A stretch of DNA of 64,000 bases from Methylobacterium dankookense (GTDB taxonomy: Bacteria > Pseudomonadota > Alphaproteobacteria > Rhizobiales > Beijerinckiaceae), in contig NZ_CABFVH010000009.1 in the NCBI RefSeq assembly GCF_902141855.1, positions 62,001 to 126,000 on the forward strand. Reading direction: 5' to 3'. Below are positions 17,649-25,078 of this stretch, piece by piece; position 1 is the stretch's first letter; every line of letters begins with the position of its first letter. The notes under the pieces were generated by a model that was given only the letters and a program-made list of their open reading frames with translations, made no database searches and was not told the origin of the DNA. The position numbers and the translations under genes are program-made.

Positions 17649-18193
17649 GCGGGCCCTCGCTCTACGAGAGCCTCCTCGGCCCGGCCTTCGCCGCGCTGCC
17701 GGAGCCCGTGCGCGCCTTCCATGGCGCGGACGGCTCGCGGGTCTGGCACGGCCGGGCCTGCGTGGAGGCCGGGTCCGGCCCGCTGGCCCGGCTCGCGGCG
17801 CGGCTGTTCGGCTTCCCGCCGCCCGGCGCGGACGTGCCGGTGACGGTCCGCCTGGAGGCCGGCGGGGCCGGGGAGGTCTGGCGGCGCGATTTCGGGGGCC
17901 GGGTCTTCGCCAGCACCCAGTTCGCCGGGTGCGGGCGCTGGGCCGGCCTGCTCTGCGAGCGGGTCGGCCCGGTCACCGTCGGCATGGCGCTCGCGGCCGG
18001 GGAGGGTGGCCTGCACCTCGGCATCCGCCGCTGGCGGCTGCTCGGCCTGCCCCTGCCCCGGGCCCTGGCGCCGGGCGGCCCGGCCTGCGAGCGGGGCGCG
18101 GACGGCCGCTTCCACTTCGACGTGGCGATCGACCATCCGCTGACCGGCCGGATCGTGCGCTACCGGGGCTGGCTGGAGGCCGGGGCGCCGTGA
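17645..18193 (+). CDS. DUF4166-domain protein
   Basis: The 182-residue soluble protein begins inside the last codons of the DCC gene (ATGA overlap). It opens SLYESLLGPAFAALPEPVRA and carries TVRLEAGGAGEVWRRDFGG and FHFDVAIDHPLTGRIVRYRG. The latter match what I recall of DUF4166 C-terminal beta-rich domains, often found fused to or beside dehydrogenases. No catalytic motif is evident. The tight coupling to the DCC protein suggests the two act together, but the role is unknown. Confidence 0.75.
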   Translation: MSGPSLYESLLGPAFAALPEPVRAFHGADGSRVWHGRACVEAGSGPLARLAARLFGFPPPGADVPVTVRLEAGGAGEVWRRDFGGRVFASTQFAGCGRWAGLLCERVGPVTVGMALAAGEGGLHLGIRRWRLLGLPLPRALAPGGPACERGADGRFHFDVAIDHPLTGRIVRYRGWLEAGAP

Positions 18194-18287
18194 CGCGGCC
18201 CCGCACGCGCCCGGCCTTGAGGCGGGGAAGCACAGCCGCTACCTCTCCGCTGTCGGCCTGAAGGCCGTCGGTCGGACAAGGGCAGCC

Positions 18288-19070
18288 GTGGCCCCACCCA
18301 TCACGCCGATCCCGGAGATCGATCCCGGCAACCCGCGCAAGCGGGTGAGCGCGCGCGGCCGGCTGCGGACCTACTTCCTCACCGGCATCATCGTGGCCGG
18401 CCCGCTCGCGATCACCGCCTACCTGACATGGTGGTTCATCGCGCTGATCGATTCCTGGGTGAAGCCGCTGGTGCCGGCGAGCTACCTGCCGGATCATTAC
18501 CTGCCCTTCTCGATCCCCGGCCTCGGCCTCGTCATCGCCTTCCTGGCGGTGACGCTGCTCGGATTCCTCACGGCCAACCTCGTCGGCCGCTCGGTGATCG
18601 AGTTCGGCGAGGTGCTGCTCGCCCGCACCCCGGTGATCTCGGGGCTCTATCGCGGCCTGCGCCAGATCTTCGAGACGCTGTTCTCGGCCAACGGCTCGTC
18701 CTTCCGCACGGTGGGGCTGGTGGAGTTCCCGGTGAAGGGCACGTGGTCGGTGGTCTTCCTCTCGGCGCCCGCGGCGCCCGAGGTGCAGGAGGCCCTGCCG
18801 CGGGGCGAGGGCAATGGAGCCGGCCACGACTATGTCGGCGTGTTCCTGCCCTGCGCGCCGAACCCGACCACCGGGTTCTTCTTCTACCTGCCGCGCAGCG
18901 CGATCATCGAGGTGGGGATCAGCGTCGAGGACGCGGCCAAGCTCGTGATGTCGGCCGGCGTGATCCAGCCGGAGGACCCGCAGCGGGGGCTCCAGGCCAT
19001 GGCCGCCACCTTGCGTGCCGCGCAAGGCGATCAGGCGACGCGCCCGGAGGCCGAGCGCCAGGAAGCGTGA
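18288..19070 (+). CDS. DUF502 family membrane protein
   Basis: The 260-residue protein starts at GTG 18288. Two transmembrane helices are clear: TYFLTGIIVAGPLAITAYLT (about residues 25-50) and GLGLVIAFLAVTLLGFLTAN (about 75-100). The conserved DUF502 segment RTPVISGLYRGLRQIFETL-type (ARTPVISGLYRGLRQIFET) follows, then GLVEFPVKGTWSVVFL and FLPCAPNPTTGFFFYLPRSA. The C-terminal 80 residues are probably cytoplasmic. DUF502 proteins are widespread in proteobacteria and plants, without a settled bacterial function. A family C repeat begins two bases after the stop. Confidence 0.85.
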   Translation: MAPPITPIPEIDPGNPRKRVSARGRLRTYFLTGIIVAGPLAITAYLTWWFIALIDSWVKPLVPASYLPDHYLPFSIPGLGLVIAFLAVTLLGFLTANLVGRSVIEFGEVLLARTPVISGLYRGLRQIFETLFSANGSSFRTVGLVEFPVKGTWSVVFLSAPAAPEVQEALPRGEGNGAGHDYVGVFLPCAPNPTTGFFFYLPRSAIIEVGISVEDAAKLVMSAGVIQPEDPQRGLQAMAATLRAAQGDQATRPEAERQEA

Positions 19071-19071
19071 G

Positions 19072-19180
19072 GGATTCCAAAGGGATCATCCCTTTGGCGG
19101 GGTCTCGGGGCGGAGCCCTGAGGCCTTCCAGGGCTCTGCCCTGGACCCGCGAGAGGGGGCTCCCTCTCGACGCCCGGATC
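19072..19180. repeat. Palindromic repeat, family C copy 1
   Basis: The left end contains the palindrome CCAAAGGGATCATCCCTTTGG. A second hairpin is CCAGGGCTCTGCCCTGG, and a third GAGAGGGGGCTCCCTCTC. Related copies lie at 31191-31303, 37681-37792 and 52361-52467. It begins two bases after the DUF502 gene stop and ends at the stop of the convergent small membrane gene. Confidence 0.85.
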
Positions 19181-19463
19181 AGGAGGCGCTGGCGGTGACG
19201 ACCGGGGCCTTGGCCACGGGGGCGGTGTGGATGCCGCCCATCCAGCCGGTGGCGGTCTCGGCGGCCAGGAGCAGGGCGAGCGCCAGGGCGAGGCCGTTGG
19301 CGGCCATGAACAGGGGGCGGGAAGCCGTGCGCACCGCATTCGCCGCCGTGGCGGCACTCTCCGAAGCCTTGGTTCCGACCCCGTCAGAGATCGGCAGCAG
19401 CCACGGCTCCTGCACGGTCCAGCCCTCGGAAGAACCCAGGCCTTGGAACGGTCCATTGAGCAT
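19179..19463 (-). CDS. Small membrane protein (94 aa)
   Basis: The ATG at 19463 has a GGAGG about 8 nt upstream. The protein is soluble-looking for 50 residues (MLNGPFQGLGSSEGWTVQEP). A single hydrophobic helix, LFMAANGLALALALLLAAET, follows, and then a short Ala/Val-rich tail. A tail-anchored topology is probable. The family is not recognised. Composition and ribosome-binding site favour a real gene. Its 3' end meets the family C repeat. Confidence 0.6.
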   Translation of the reverse strand: MLNGPFQGLGSSEGWTVQEPWLLPISDGVGTKASESAATAANAVRTASRPLFMAANGLALALALLLAAETATGWMGGIHTAPVAKAPVVTASAS

Positions 19464-19748
19464 CGGCTTGCCCTCCGTCTTTTCGCTGTCGATCCCAGGC
19501 TGGCCCGAGATCGTTCATCTTGAGTTAAGGTTGGAGCACGAACGCTGCAAGGGATAATGCCCCCTTCGCGCCCCCGGCACAAGCCGGAACATGAACGGCA
19601 CCTGAACCGACAACCCGGACGGACCGTTCCCTCGCCGGGATTTCAGGCGGTCACGAGGCCGTGAGAGGGTGAGGGCAGGGCGATTGCGGGGCGCTGGTGA
19701 CGCGCCGGGCGGTCGGATCTAGAATCCCTGCGGAATCGACCGGAGTTC
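19464..19748. other. Intergenic region, no gene seen
   Basis: About 285 bp between the small membrane gene and parD, on diverging strands. It should hold both promoters. A locally AT-rich stretch lies at 19510-19560. No RNA gene, repeat copy or clear operator was found. Confidence 0.4.
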
Positions 19749-20057
19749 ATGATGTCGGGCGCAGAGCGCATGACGGTCCTCCTCCCGGAAGCGGAAGCGG
19801 CCGGGATCCGGGCCGCCGTCGAAGCCGGGGAATACGGCTCGGCCAGCGAGGCCCTCGGCGAGGCGGTGCGCCTGTGGTCCGACAGCCGGCAGGCACGCGC
19901 CGACGCGGTCGAGCGGCTGCGGCGGGCCTGGGACGAGGGCGTGGCGAGCCCGACCTACGGTCCCGTCTCCTTCGACGACCTGCGGCGCGAGGCGCGCGCG
20001 CGTCTGGCCGCGGCACGGGATGCGCTGGGCCGGACCGACGCCCCGCATGCCGGTTGA
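19749..20057 (+). CDS. parD: ParD-like ribbon-helix-helix antitoxin
   Basis: The product is about 102 residues. It has the CopG/ParD-type N-terminus ERMTVLLPEAEAAGIRAAVE followed by GEYGSASEALGEAVRLWSDS, the strand-helix-helix DNA-binding fold that dimerises and represses its own operon. The C-terminal half is charged and would thread into the toxin. The last ten bases overlap the start of a ParE-like frame that carries a frameshift, so this antitoxin may be an orphan. The start could be 19749 or the next ATG at 19752. Confidence 0.8.
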   Translation: MMSGAERMTVLLPEAEAAGIRAAVEAGEYGSASEALGEAVRLWSDSRQARADAVERLRRAWDEGVASPTYGPVSFDDLRREARARLAAARDALGRTDAPHAG

Positions 20058-20357
20058 GGTCGTCTGGTCGACGCGTGCCCGCGAGGATCTGCTGTCGCTC
20101 TAGTCGCGGTCGGCGTCCACAATCCGGCGGCGGCCGAACGTCTCATCGATCGGCTCGCGATGCGGGTGGAGCAGCTCGCCGGTCAGCCGCGCCTGGGTCC
20201 CCGGCGAGCCGAGATCCGGCCGACCCTGCGCATCCTGGTCGAGGCCCCGCACCTGATCCTCTACGAGACCATTCCCGATACCGATGCGGGTCCGGTCGAG
20301 ACGGTGCGCATCGTCGCCGTCATCGACGGGCGCCGCGATCCGCTCACCTGGATCTGA
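20048..20357 (+). pseudogene. parE: ParE-like toxin, frameshifted
   Basis: A RelE/ParE-type toxin starts with an ATG overlapping parD: MPVEVVWSTRAREDLLSL, then an in-frame TAG at 20101. Shifting frame by one base there restores the rest of the family sequence: VAVGVHNPAAAERLIDRLAM, LAGQPRLGPRRAEIRPTLRI, VRIVAVIDGRRDPLTWI. The expected Tyr codon after LLSL seems to have lost one base (TA-GTC). The product would stop at 18 residues, so toxin activity should be lost unless recoding or a sequencing error is involved. The 3' end converges on recG with 7 bp between. Confidence 0.82.
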
Positions 20358-20364
20358 TCGCACC

Positions 20365-22506
20365 CTACCCGGCCTCCAGCAGCCGGATCGCCGCGTCGCG
20401 CTCGAACAGGTAGAGCAGCACCCGCAGCGCCCGGCCGCGCGGGCTGCGCAGGCCCGGGTCGCGCTCGACCACGAGGCGCGCGTCGTCGCGGGCCGCCTCG
20501 AGCAGGTCGCCGTCGCCCTCGAGGCGCGCGAGACGGAAGGCCGCGAGGCCGGACTGGCGGGTGCCGAGCACCTCGCCCTCGCCGCGGAGCTTCAGGTCGG
20601 CCTCGGCGATGCGGAAGCCGTCCTCGCTCTCGCGCATCATGGCGAGCCGGGCGCGGGAGACCTGGCCGAGCGGCCCCCGGTAGAGCAGCAGGCAGGAGGA
20701 GGCGGCCGAGCCGCGCCCGACCCGGCCGCGGAGCTGGTGGAGCTGGGCGAGGCCGAAGCGCTCGGCATGCTCGATCACCATGATGGTGGCTTCCGGCACG
20801 TCGACGCCGACCTCGACCACCGTGGTCGAGACGAGGAGCCGCGTCTCGCCGGCCGCGAAGCGGGCCATGGCCGCATCCTTGTCGGGCCCGGCCATCTTGC
20901 CGTGGATCAGCCCGACCGCGGCGCCGAAATATTTCTGCAGGTCCTCGAACCGGGCCTCCGCCGCGGCGAGGTCCATGAATTCGGATTCGGCCACCAGCGG
21001 GCAGATCCAGTAGGCGCGCTCACCCCGCTCGAAGGCGCGGGCGAGCCCCGCCACCACCTCCTCGATCCGCTCGGCCGGCAGGGTCACGGTGCGGATCGGC
21101 TGGCGGCCGGCGGGCTTCTCGTCGAGGATCGAGACGTCCATGTCGCCGAAGAAGGTGAGCGCCAGGGTGCGCGGGATCGGCGTCGCGGTCATCACCAGGA
21201 AGTCCACCGCCTCGCCCTTGGCGCCCAGCGCGAGGCGCTGGTGCACGCCGAAGCGGTGCTGCTCGTCCACCACCGCGAGGCCGAGATCCTTGAACTGCAC
21301 GCTCTCCTGGAACAGGGCATGGGTGCCGACCAGGATGTCGATCTCGCCGGCCGCGAGGTCCCGCAAGGTGGCCTTCCGCTCGGCCGCCCTGTCGCGCCCC
21401 GTCATCAGGCGCAGGCGCAGAGGCGCGGCCAGCGGTATCAGTCGCTCGAAGTGCTGCCGGGCCAGGATCTCGGTCGGCGCCATCAGCGCGGCCTGGCGCC
21501 CGGCCTCCACCGCCGAGGCCATGGCCAGCAGCGCCACCGCGGTCTTGCCGGAGCCGACATCGCCCTGGAGCAGGCGCAGCATGCGCTGGCCGGAGCCGAG
21601 GTCGCCGCGGATCTCGGTGAGCGCCCGCCGCTGCGCGCCCGTCAGTCCGAAGGGCAGGCCGGCCTCGATGGCCGCGCTCAAGCGCCCGTCGCCCGCATTC
21701 ACCCGGCCGGCCTTGCGGCGCTGGCGGGCGCGCAGCAGGGCGAGGGCGAGTTGCGAGGCGAGGAGCTCGTCATAGGCGAGCCGGCGCCGGGCCGGCGTCG
21801 CGGGGGCGGGCTGCAGCGGATCGGCCGGCTTCTGGGGCGCCTCGGCCGGGCGGTGCTCCGCCTTCAGGGCCTCGGCGAAGCTCGGCCATGCGTTGCGATG
21901 CATCCAGGCCTCGTCCTGCCATTCGGGCAGGACGGGCAGGCGGTCGAGGGCGGCCACGGCCAGCTTGCCGATGGCGCGCGAGGTCAGCCCCTCGGTGGCG
22001 CCGTAGATCGGCTCGACCGGGGGCAGGGCGGCCAGCCCCTCCGCATCCATGATGCGCGCCGGGTGCACCATCTGGCGGTGCCCGTCCCAGAGGTCGATCT
22101 TGCCCGAGACGTAGCGGTGGGCCCCCAGCGGCAGCATCTTCTCGATGCGGGGCGCGGGCATGCCGAAGAAGACGAGGGTGACGTCGCCGCTCGCATCCTC
22201 CACCAGCACCCGGTGCGGCCGGCGTCCGGCCCCGGGCTGGGCGTGCCGATGGCCGACCACGGTGACGCCGAGCGTCACCGGCTCGCCCGGCGGCGCCTCG
22301 GCGATCGAGCCTTTGAGCGCGCGCGAGACGCCGCCCTGCGGCAGGTGGAACAGCATGTCCACGACGCGGGCGGGCTGCTCCGGCGTGCCGAGCAGCCGCT
22401 CGATCAGCGGCGCCATCTTCGGCCCCACCCCCGGCAGCCCGCGCGCAAGCGCGAAGAGCGGGTCGAGGATGCTGGGGCGTAAGGTCTCGGTGTCCGGATC
22501 GGTCAT
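20365..22506 (-). CDS. recG: ATP-dependent DNA helicase RecG
   Basis: The 713-residue protein regresses stalled replication forks and processes recombination intermediates. The N-terminal wedge/OB domain covers about residues 50-210. Helicase motifs are clear: GDVGSGKTAVALLAM (motif I), VDEQHRFGVHQR (motif II, DEQH), MTATPIPRTLALTFFGDMD (motif III) and LLVSTTVVEVGVDVPEATIM. The RecG-specific C-terminal motif HQLRGRVGRGSAASSCLLLY is present. ATG 22506 is preferred because the upstream in-frame region looks non-coding. It is divergent from the brnT-like gene. Confidence 0.97.
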   Translation of the reverse strand: MTDPDTETLRPSILDPLFALARGLPGVGPKMAPLIERLLGTPEQPARVVDMLFHLPQGGVSRALKGSIAEAPPGEPVTLGVTVVGHRHAQPGAGRRPHRVLVEDASGDVTLVFFGMPAPRIEKMLPLGAHRYVSGKIDLWDGHRQMVHPARIMDAEGLAALPPVEPIYGATEGLTSRAIGKLAVAALDRLPVLPEWQDEAWMHRNAWPSFAEALKAEHRPAEAPQKPADPLQPAPATPARRRLAYDELLASQLALALLRARQRRKAGRVNAGDGRLSAAIEAGLPFGLTGAQRRALTEIRGDLGSGQRMLRLLQGDVGSGKTAVALLAMASAVEAGRQAALMAPTEILARQHFERLIPLAAPLRLRLMTGRDRAAERKATLRDLAAGEIDILVGTHALFQESVQFKDLGLAVVDEQHRFGVHQRLALGAKGEAVDFLVMTATPIPRTLALTFFGDMDVSILDEKPAGRQPIRTVTLPAERIEEVVAGLARAFERGERAYWICPLVAESEFMDLAAAEARFEDLQKYFGAAVGLIHGKMAGPDKDAAMARFAAGETRLLVSTTVVEVGVDVPEATIMVIEHAERFGLAQLHQLRGRVGRGSAASSCLLLYRGPLGQVSRARLAMMRESEDGFRIAEADLKLRGEGEVLGTRQSGLAAFRLARLEGDGDLLEAARDDARLVVERDPGLRSPRGRALRVLLYLFERDAAIRLLEAG

Positions 22507-22603
22507 CGCGCAGGGCAGGGTAGGGGCCGGAGCCTTACTATCCGGTGGCGGCCCATTCGTCCCGCGCCCGCGCGTCGCGGCAGGAATTCGATTTGACCGG
22601 GCC

Positions 22604-22915
22604 ATGAACTACGGCTATGCCGTAGTCGCGATGGATGACGGCGCCTTCGAGTGGGATGACGACAAGGCGGCCGTCAACGCGGTGCGCCACGGCGTGACCT
22701 TCACGGCCGCCCGCGCCGTCTTCACCGACGCCTTCGCTCTCGAATGGCGCGACGAGCGTGTCGATTACGGAGAGGACCGCTACATCATCATCGGCATGGC
22801 GGCCGGTCGCCTGCTCACCGTGGCCTATACGCTGCGGGGCGACGCCATCCGCCTCATCTCGGCCCGGGCGGCCGAGCCCTACGAACGACGGCGATACCAT
22901 GACGACAACGGCTGA
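22604..22915 (+). CDS. brnT: BrnT-family RNase toxin
   Basis: The 103-residue product has the BrnT hallmark FEWDDDKAAVNAVRHGVTFT, then AFALEWRDERVDYGEDRYII and GRLLTVAYTLRGDAIRLISA, ending in AEPYERRRY. BrnT is a small RelE-fold ribonuclease that arrests translation. The start may be 22604 or the ATG at 22631, nearer the usual family start. Its 3' end overlaps the downstream HTH gene by 17 bp, the typical toxin-first order of BrnTA. The partner here has a helix-turn-helix rather than the ribbon-helix-helix of canonical BrnA. Confidence 0.85.
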   Translation: MNYGYAVVAMDDGAFEWDDDKAAVNAVRHGVTFTAARAVFTDAFALEWRDERVDYGEDRYIIIGMAAGRLLTVAYTLRGDAIRLISARAAEPYERRRYHDDNG

Positions 22916-23234
22916 CGACCCGGCGCAGGACTGGAGCCGCCTCGATGCGATGAGCGAGGCGGAGCGGCACGCGGCCGCGCTGCGGGACCCCGACGCGCAG
23001 CCCCTCGACCCCGAGGACATGCCGAAGCTGCGGCGCACGCCACAGGTCCGGGTGATCCGGCGCGCCCTGGGCCTTTCCCAGGAGGCGTTCGCGACGCGCT
23101 TCCAGATCCCACTCGGAACCCTGCGGGACTGGGAGCAGGGTCGGAAGGACCCCGACGCGGCGGCCCGCGCCTATCTCGTCGTGATCGGCCGCAACCCGGC
23201 GGCGGTGAGCGAGGCGCTGCACGGGCCGCGGTGA
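22899..23234 (+). CDS. HTH (XRE-type) antitoxin partner of BrnT
   Basis: The 111-residue protein begins within the brnT-like gene. Its N-terminal 50 residues are acidic (MSEAERHAAALRDPDAQPLD), and then comes a helix-turn-helix: VIRRALGLSQEAFATRFQIP and LGTLRDWEQGRKDPDAAARA. The acidic part probably wraps the toxin and the HTH represses the operon. The location and overlap support an antitoxin role, while the family differs from classic BrnA. A standalone regulator is the alternative. Confidence 0.78.
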   Translation: MTTTADDPAQDWSRLDAMSEAERHAAALRDPDAQPLDPEDMPKLRRTPQVRVIRRALGLSQEAFATRFQIPLGTLRDWEQGRKDPDAAARAYLVVIGRNPAAVSEALHGPR

Positions 23235-23290
23235 GGCGCAGCATCCCGGCCGCGCGCGAAGACACCGTGCCCGGCTCGAGAGGTCGCGCT

Positions 23291-23411
23291 TTATACCAGT
23301 TCTCGTTGATACCGACCGATGGTCGGCATCAACGAGGTCCGGCGGACGACCGCCGCCGCGCGGTCGCGCGGGCAGACCTCGATGAGCCAGGCTCATCGAG
23401 GTCTGGTATTA
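23291..23411. repeat. MITE-like element with nested palindromes
   Basis: Imperfect 9-bp terminal inverted repeats TTATACCAG and CTGGTATTA bound about 120 bp. Inside are a 16-bp stem (23302-23317 with 23321-23336, one mismatch, loop GAT) and a perfect 15-bp stem AGACCTCGATGAGCC/GGCTCATCGAGGTCT at 23374-23404. The right terminal TTA supplies the stop codon of the dehydrogenase gene on the minus strand. Confidence 0.75.
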
Positions 23412-24362
23412 CCCCAGCACCCGGATCGGGGCGCCGGCGAGCCAGGCCTCGATGTCCTCCACCGCTTCCGTGAAATAGCTGCGGTAGTTGGCTTCCGTGA
23501 CGTAGCCGAGATGGGGCAGGGCCAGCACGTTCGGCAGGCGCCGGAACGGGCTGTCGGCGGGGAGCGGCTCCTCCTCGAACACGTCGAGGCCTGCGGAGAT
23601 CCGCCCCGCCTCCAGGGCCCGCACCAGGGCGGCCTGATCCACGAGGCCGGCGCGGGACGTGTTGACGAGGAAGGCGCCGGGCTTCATCCGGGCGAGGTCC
23701 TCGGCGCCGACGAGGCCGCGCGTCGTCGCCGACAGGACGAGGTGCAGGGTGACGACGTCGCTCTGCGCGAACAGCGCCTCCTTCGAGGGGGCGAGCGCCA
23801 CGCCCGCCGCCGCGGCGCGCTCCGCCGTGAGGTTCGGGCTCCAGGCGGTGACCGCCATGTCGAAGGCCCGGGCCACCTGCGCCACCTTCGCGCCGATCTT
23901 GCCGAGCCCCAGGATGCCGAGCCGGGCGCCCGCGAGGTCGGTGCCGACGCTGCCCTGCCAGGGGCCATTGGCACGCAAGGCCGCGTTCTCCGCGGCCACG
24001 TGGCGGGCAAGCCCGAGGATCAGCGCCCAGGTCAGCTCGGCCGGCGGCGCCGGATGGCTCGCCGTGCCGCAGACGGTGACCCCGTGGGCCTTGGCCGCCG
24101 CGAGGTCGATCGCGGCGTTGCGCGGGCCGCTGGTGACCAGAAGCCTCAGGTTCGGCAGCCGCGCGAAGAGATCCGCCGGGAAGGGCGTGCGCTCGCGCAT
24201 GATCACCAGGATCTCGGCCTCACCGATCCGGGCGACGAGGGCGTCCCGGTCCGGGATGTGGTCGTGGATCGCCTCCACCGCGACGCGGGGTGCGAGCCGC
24301 CCCCAATCGGCGAACTGCAGCGCCGCGTCCTGGAAGTCGTCGAGGATCAGGCAGGTGGTCAC
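23409..24362 (-). CDS. D-isomer-specific 2-hydroxyacid dehydrogenase
   Basis: The 317-residue NAD(P)-dependent oxidoreductase has the Rossmann motif GARLGILGLGKIGAKVAQVA at about residues 145-164. Family catalytic residues appear as LVTSGPRNAAID (Arg region), FLVNTSRAGLVDQAALVRAL, GLDVFEEEPLPADSP (Glu) and LPHLGYVTEANYRSYF (His). In this branch the His is in PHLGYVT rather than PHIGS. The substrate could be a 2-keto acid such as hydroxypyruvate or phosphoglycerate, which I cannot decide. The GTG start at 24362 overlaps the upstream gene's TGA (GTGA), so the two are translationally coupled. Confidence 0.88.
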   Translation of the reverse strand: MTTCLILDDFQDAALQFADWGRLAPRVAVEAIHDHIPDRDALVARIGEAEILVIMRERTPFPADLFARLPNLRLLVTSGPRNAAIDLAAAKAHGVTVCGTASHPAPPAELTWALILGLARHVAAENAALRANGPWQGSVGTDLAGARLGILGLGKIGAKVAQVARAFDMAVTAWSPNLTAERAAAAGVALAPSKEALFAQSDVVTLHLVLSATTRGLVGAEDLARMKPGAFLVNTSRAGLVDQAALVRALEAGRISAGLDVFEEEPLPADSPFRRLPNVLALPHLGYVTEANYRSYFTEAVEDIEAWLAGAPIRVLG

Positions 24363-24760
24363 GGCGCGTCTCCGGCGGGCAGTGCGCCTTCCGTCACGAG
24401 GACCTCGTGGGCGGCCTTGAAAGCCTCGAGCCCGGCGGGGATGCCGCAATAGGCGGTGGCGTGCAGGAGTGCCGCCTTGATCTCCTCCACGCTGACGCCG
24501 TTCGTCAGCGCGCCCTTGACGTGGAGCTTCAGCTCCGCCGGCTTGCCGAGCGCGGTCAGCATGGCGAGGTTGAGGAGCGAGCGCGTCCTGCGGTCCAGCG
24601 TCGGGTCGCCCCAGGCCCAGCCCCAGGCCCAGGCGGTGGTGGCGCGCTGGAAGGCCATCATGAAGTCGTCGGCCTTGGCCATCGAGGCGTCGACATAGTC
24701 GGCGCCCAGCACCGCCCGCCGGATCGGCAGGCCTTTCTCGAACAGGGCCTCGTCGGACAT
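24359..24760 (-). CDS. Carboxymuconolactone decarboxylase family protein
   Basis: The 133-residue protein belongs to the CMD/AhpD-like all-helical fold. Landmarks include RRAVLGADYVDASMAKADDF, DRRTRSLLNLAMLTALGKPA and VEEIKAALLHATAYCGIPAG. The last matches gamma-carboxymuconolactone decarboxylase (aromatic ring-cleavage pathway). It lacks an AhpD-type CxxC pair. GGAGGAG precedes the ATG. Coupling to the 2-hydroxyacid dehydrogenase suggests a joint catabolic step. No other beta-ketoadipate gene is nearby, so the true substrate is open. Confidence 0.85.
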   Translation of the reverse strand: MSDEALFEKGLPIRRAVLGADYVDASMAKADDFMMAFQRATTAWAWGWAWGDPTLDRRTRSLLNLAMLTALGKPAELKLHVKGALTNGVSVEEIKAALLHATAYCGIPAGLEAFKAAHEVLVTEGALPAGDAP

Positions 24761-25078
24761 ACGTGCTCCTCCCCGGATATCTCTTATCGGGCGAGGCGTA
24801 GCATCCCGCCGTGACACGCGCGACGCCCTCCCTCTCCACGCTGCGGGAGGACCGGAGCGGGAGAAAGACAGGGCGCGGGTCCCCTCTCCCGTTCGGGAGA
24901 GGGACAGGGTGAGGGCCGAGAACTCTACGGAGAGGGCGGAACATGGACGCGGCATCGGCGTGCCGGATCCTGACACCTCTCATCCCTCACCCCAGCCCTC
25001 TCCCGAGCGGGAGAGGGGGCGCGTCGCGGTTCCTGTGCGCATCCGGAAACCGGCTGTGGGTCCTCGCATGAGGCGGCC
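24761..25078. other. Intergenic region carrying a family E palindromic repeat
   Basis: About 320 bp lie between the decarboxylase start and the mfd stop. From 24880 to 25020 it holds two facing hairpins: CCCCTCTCCCGTTCGGGAGA at the left and CTCTCCCGAGCGGGAGAGGG at the right. A related single hairpin occurs near 40402-40428. No gene is evident. Confidence 0.7.
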
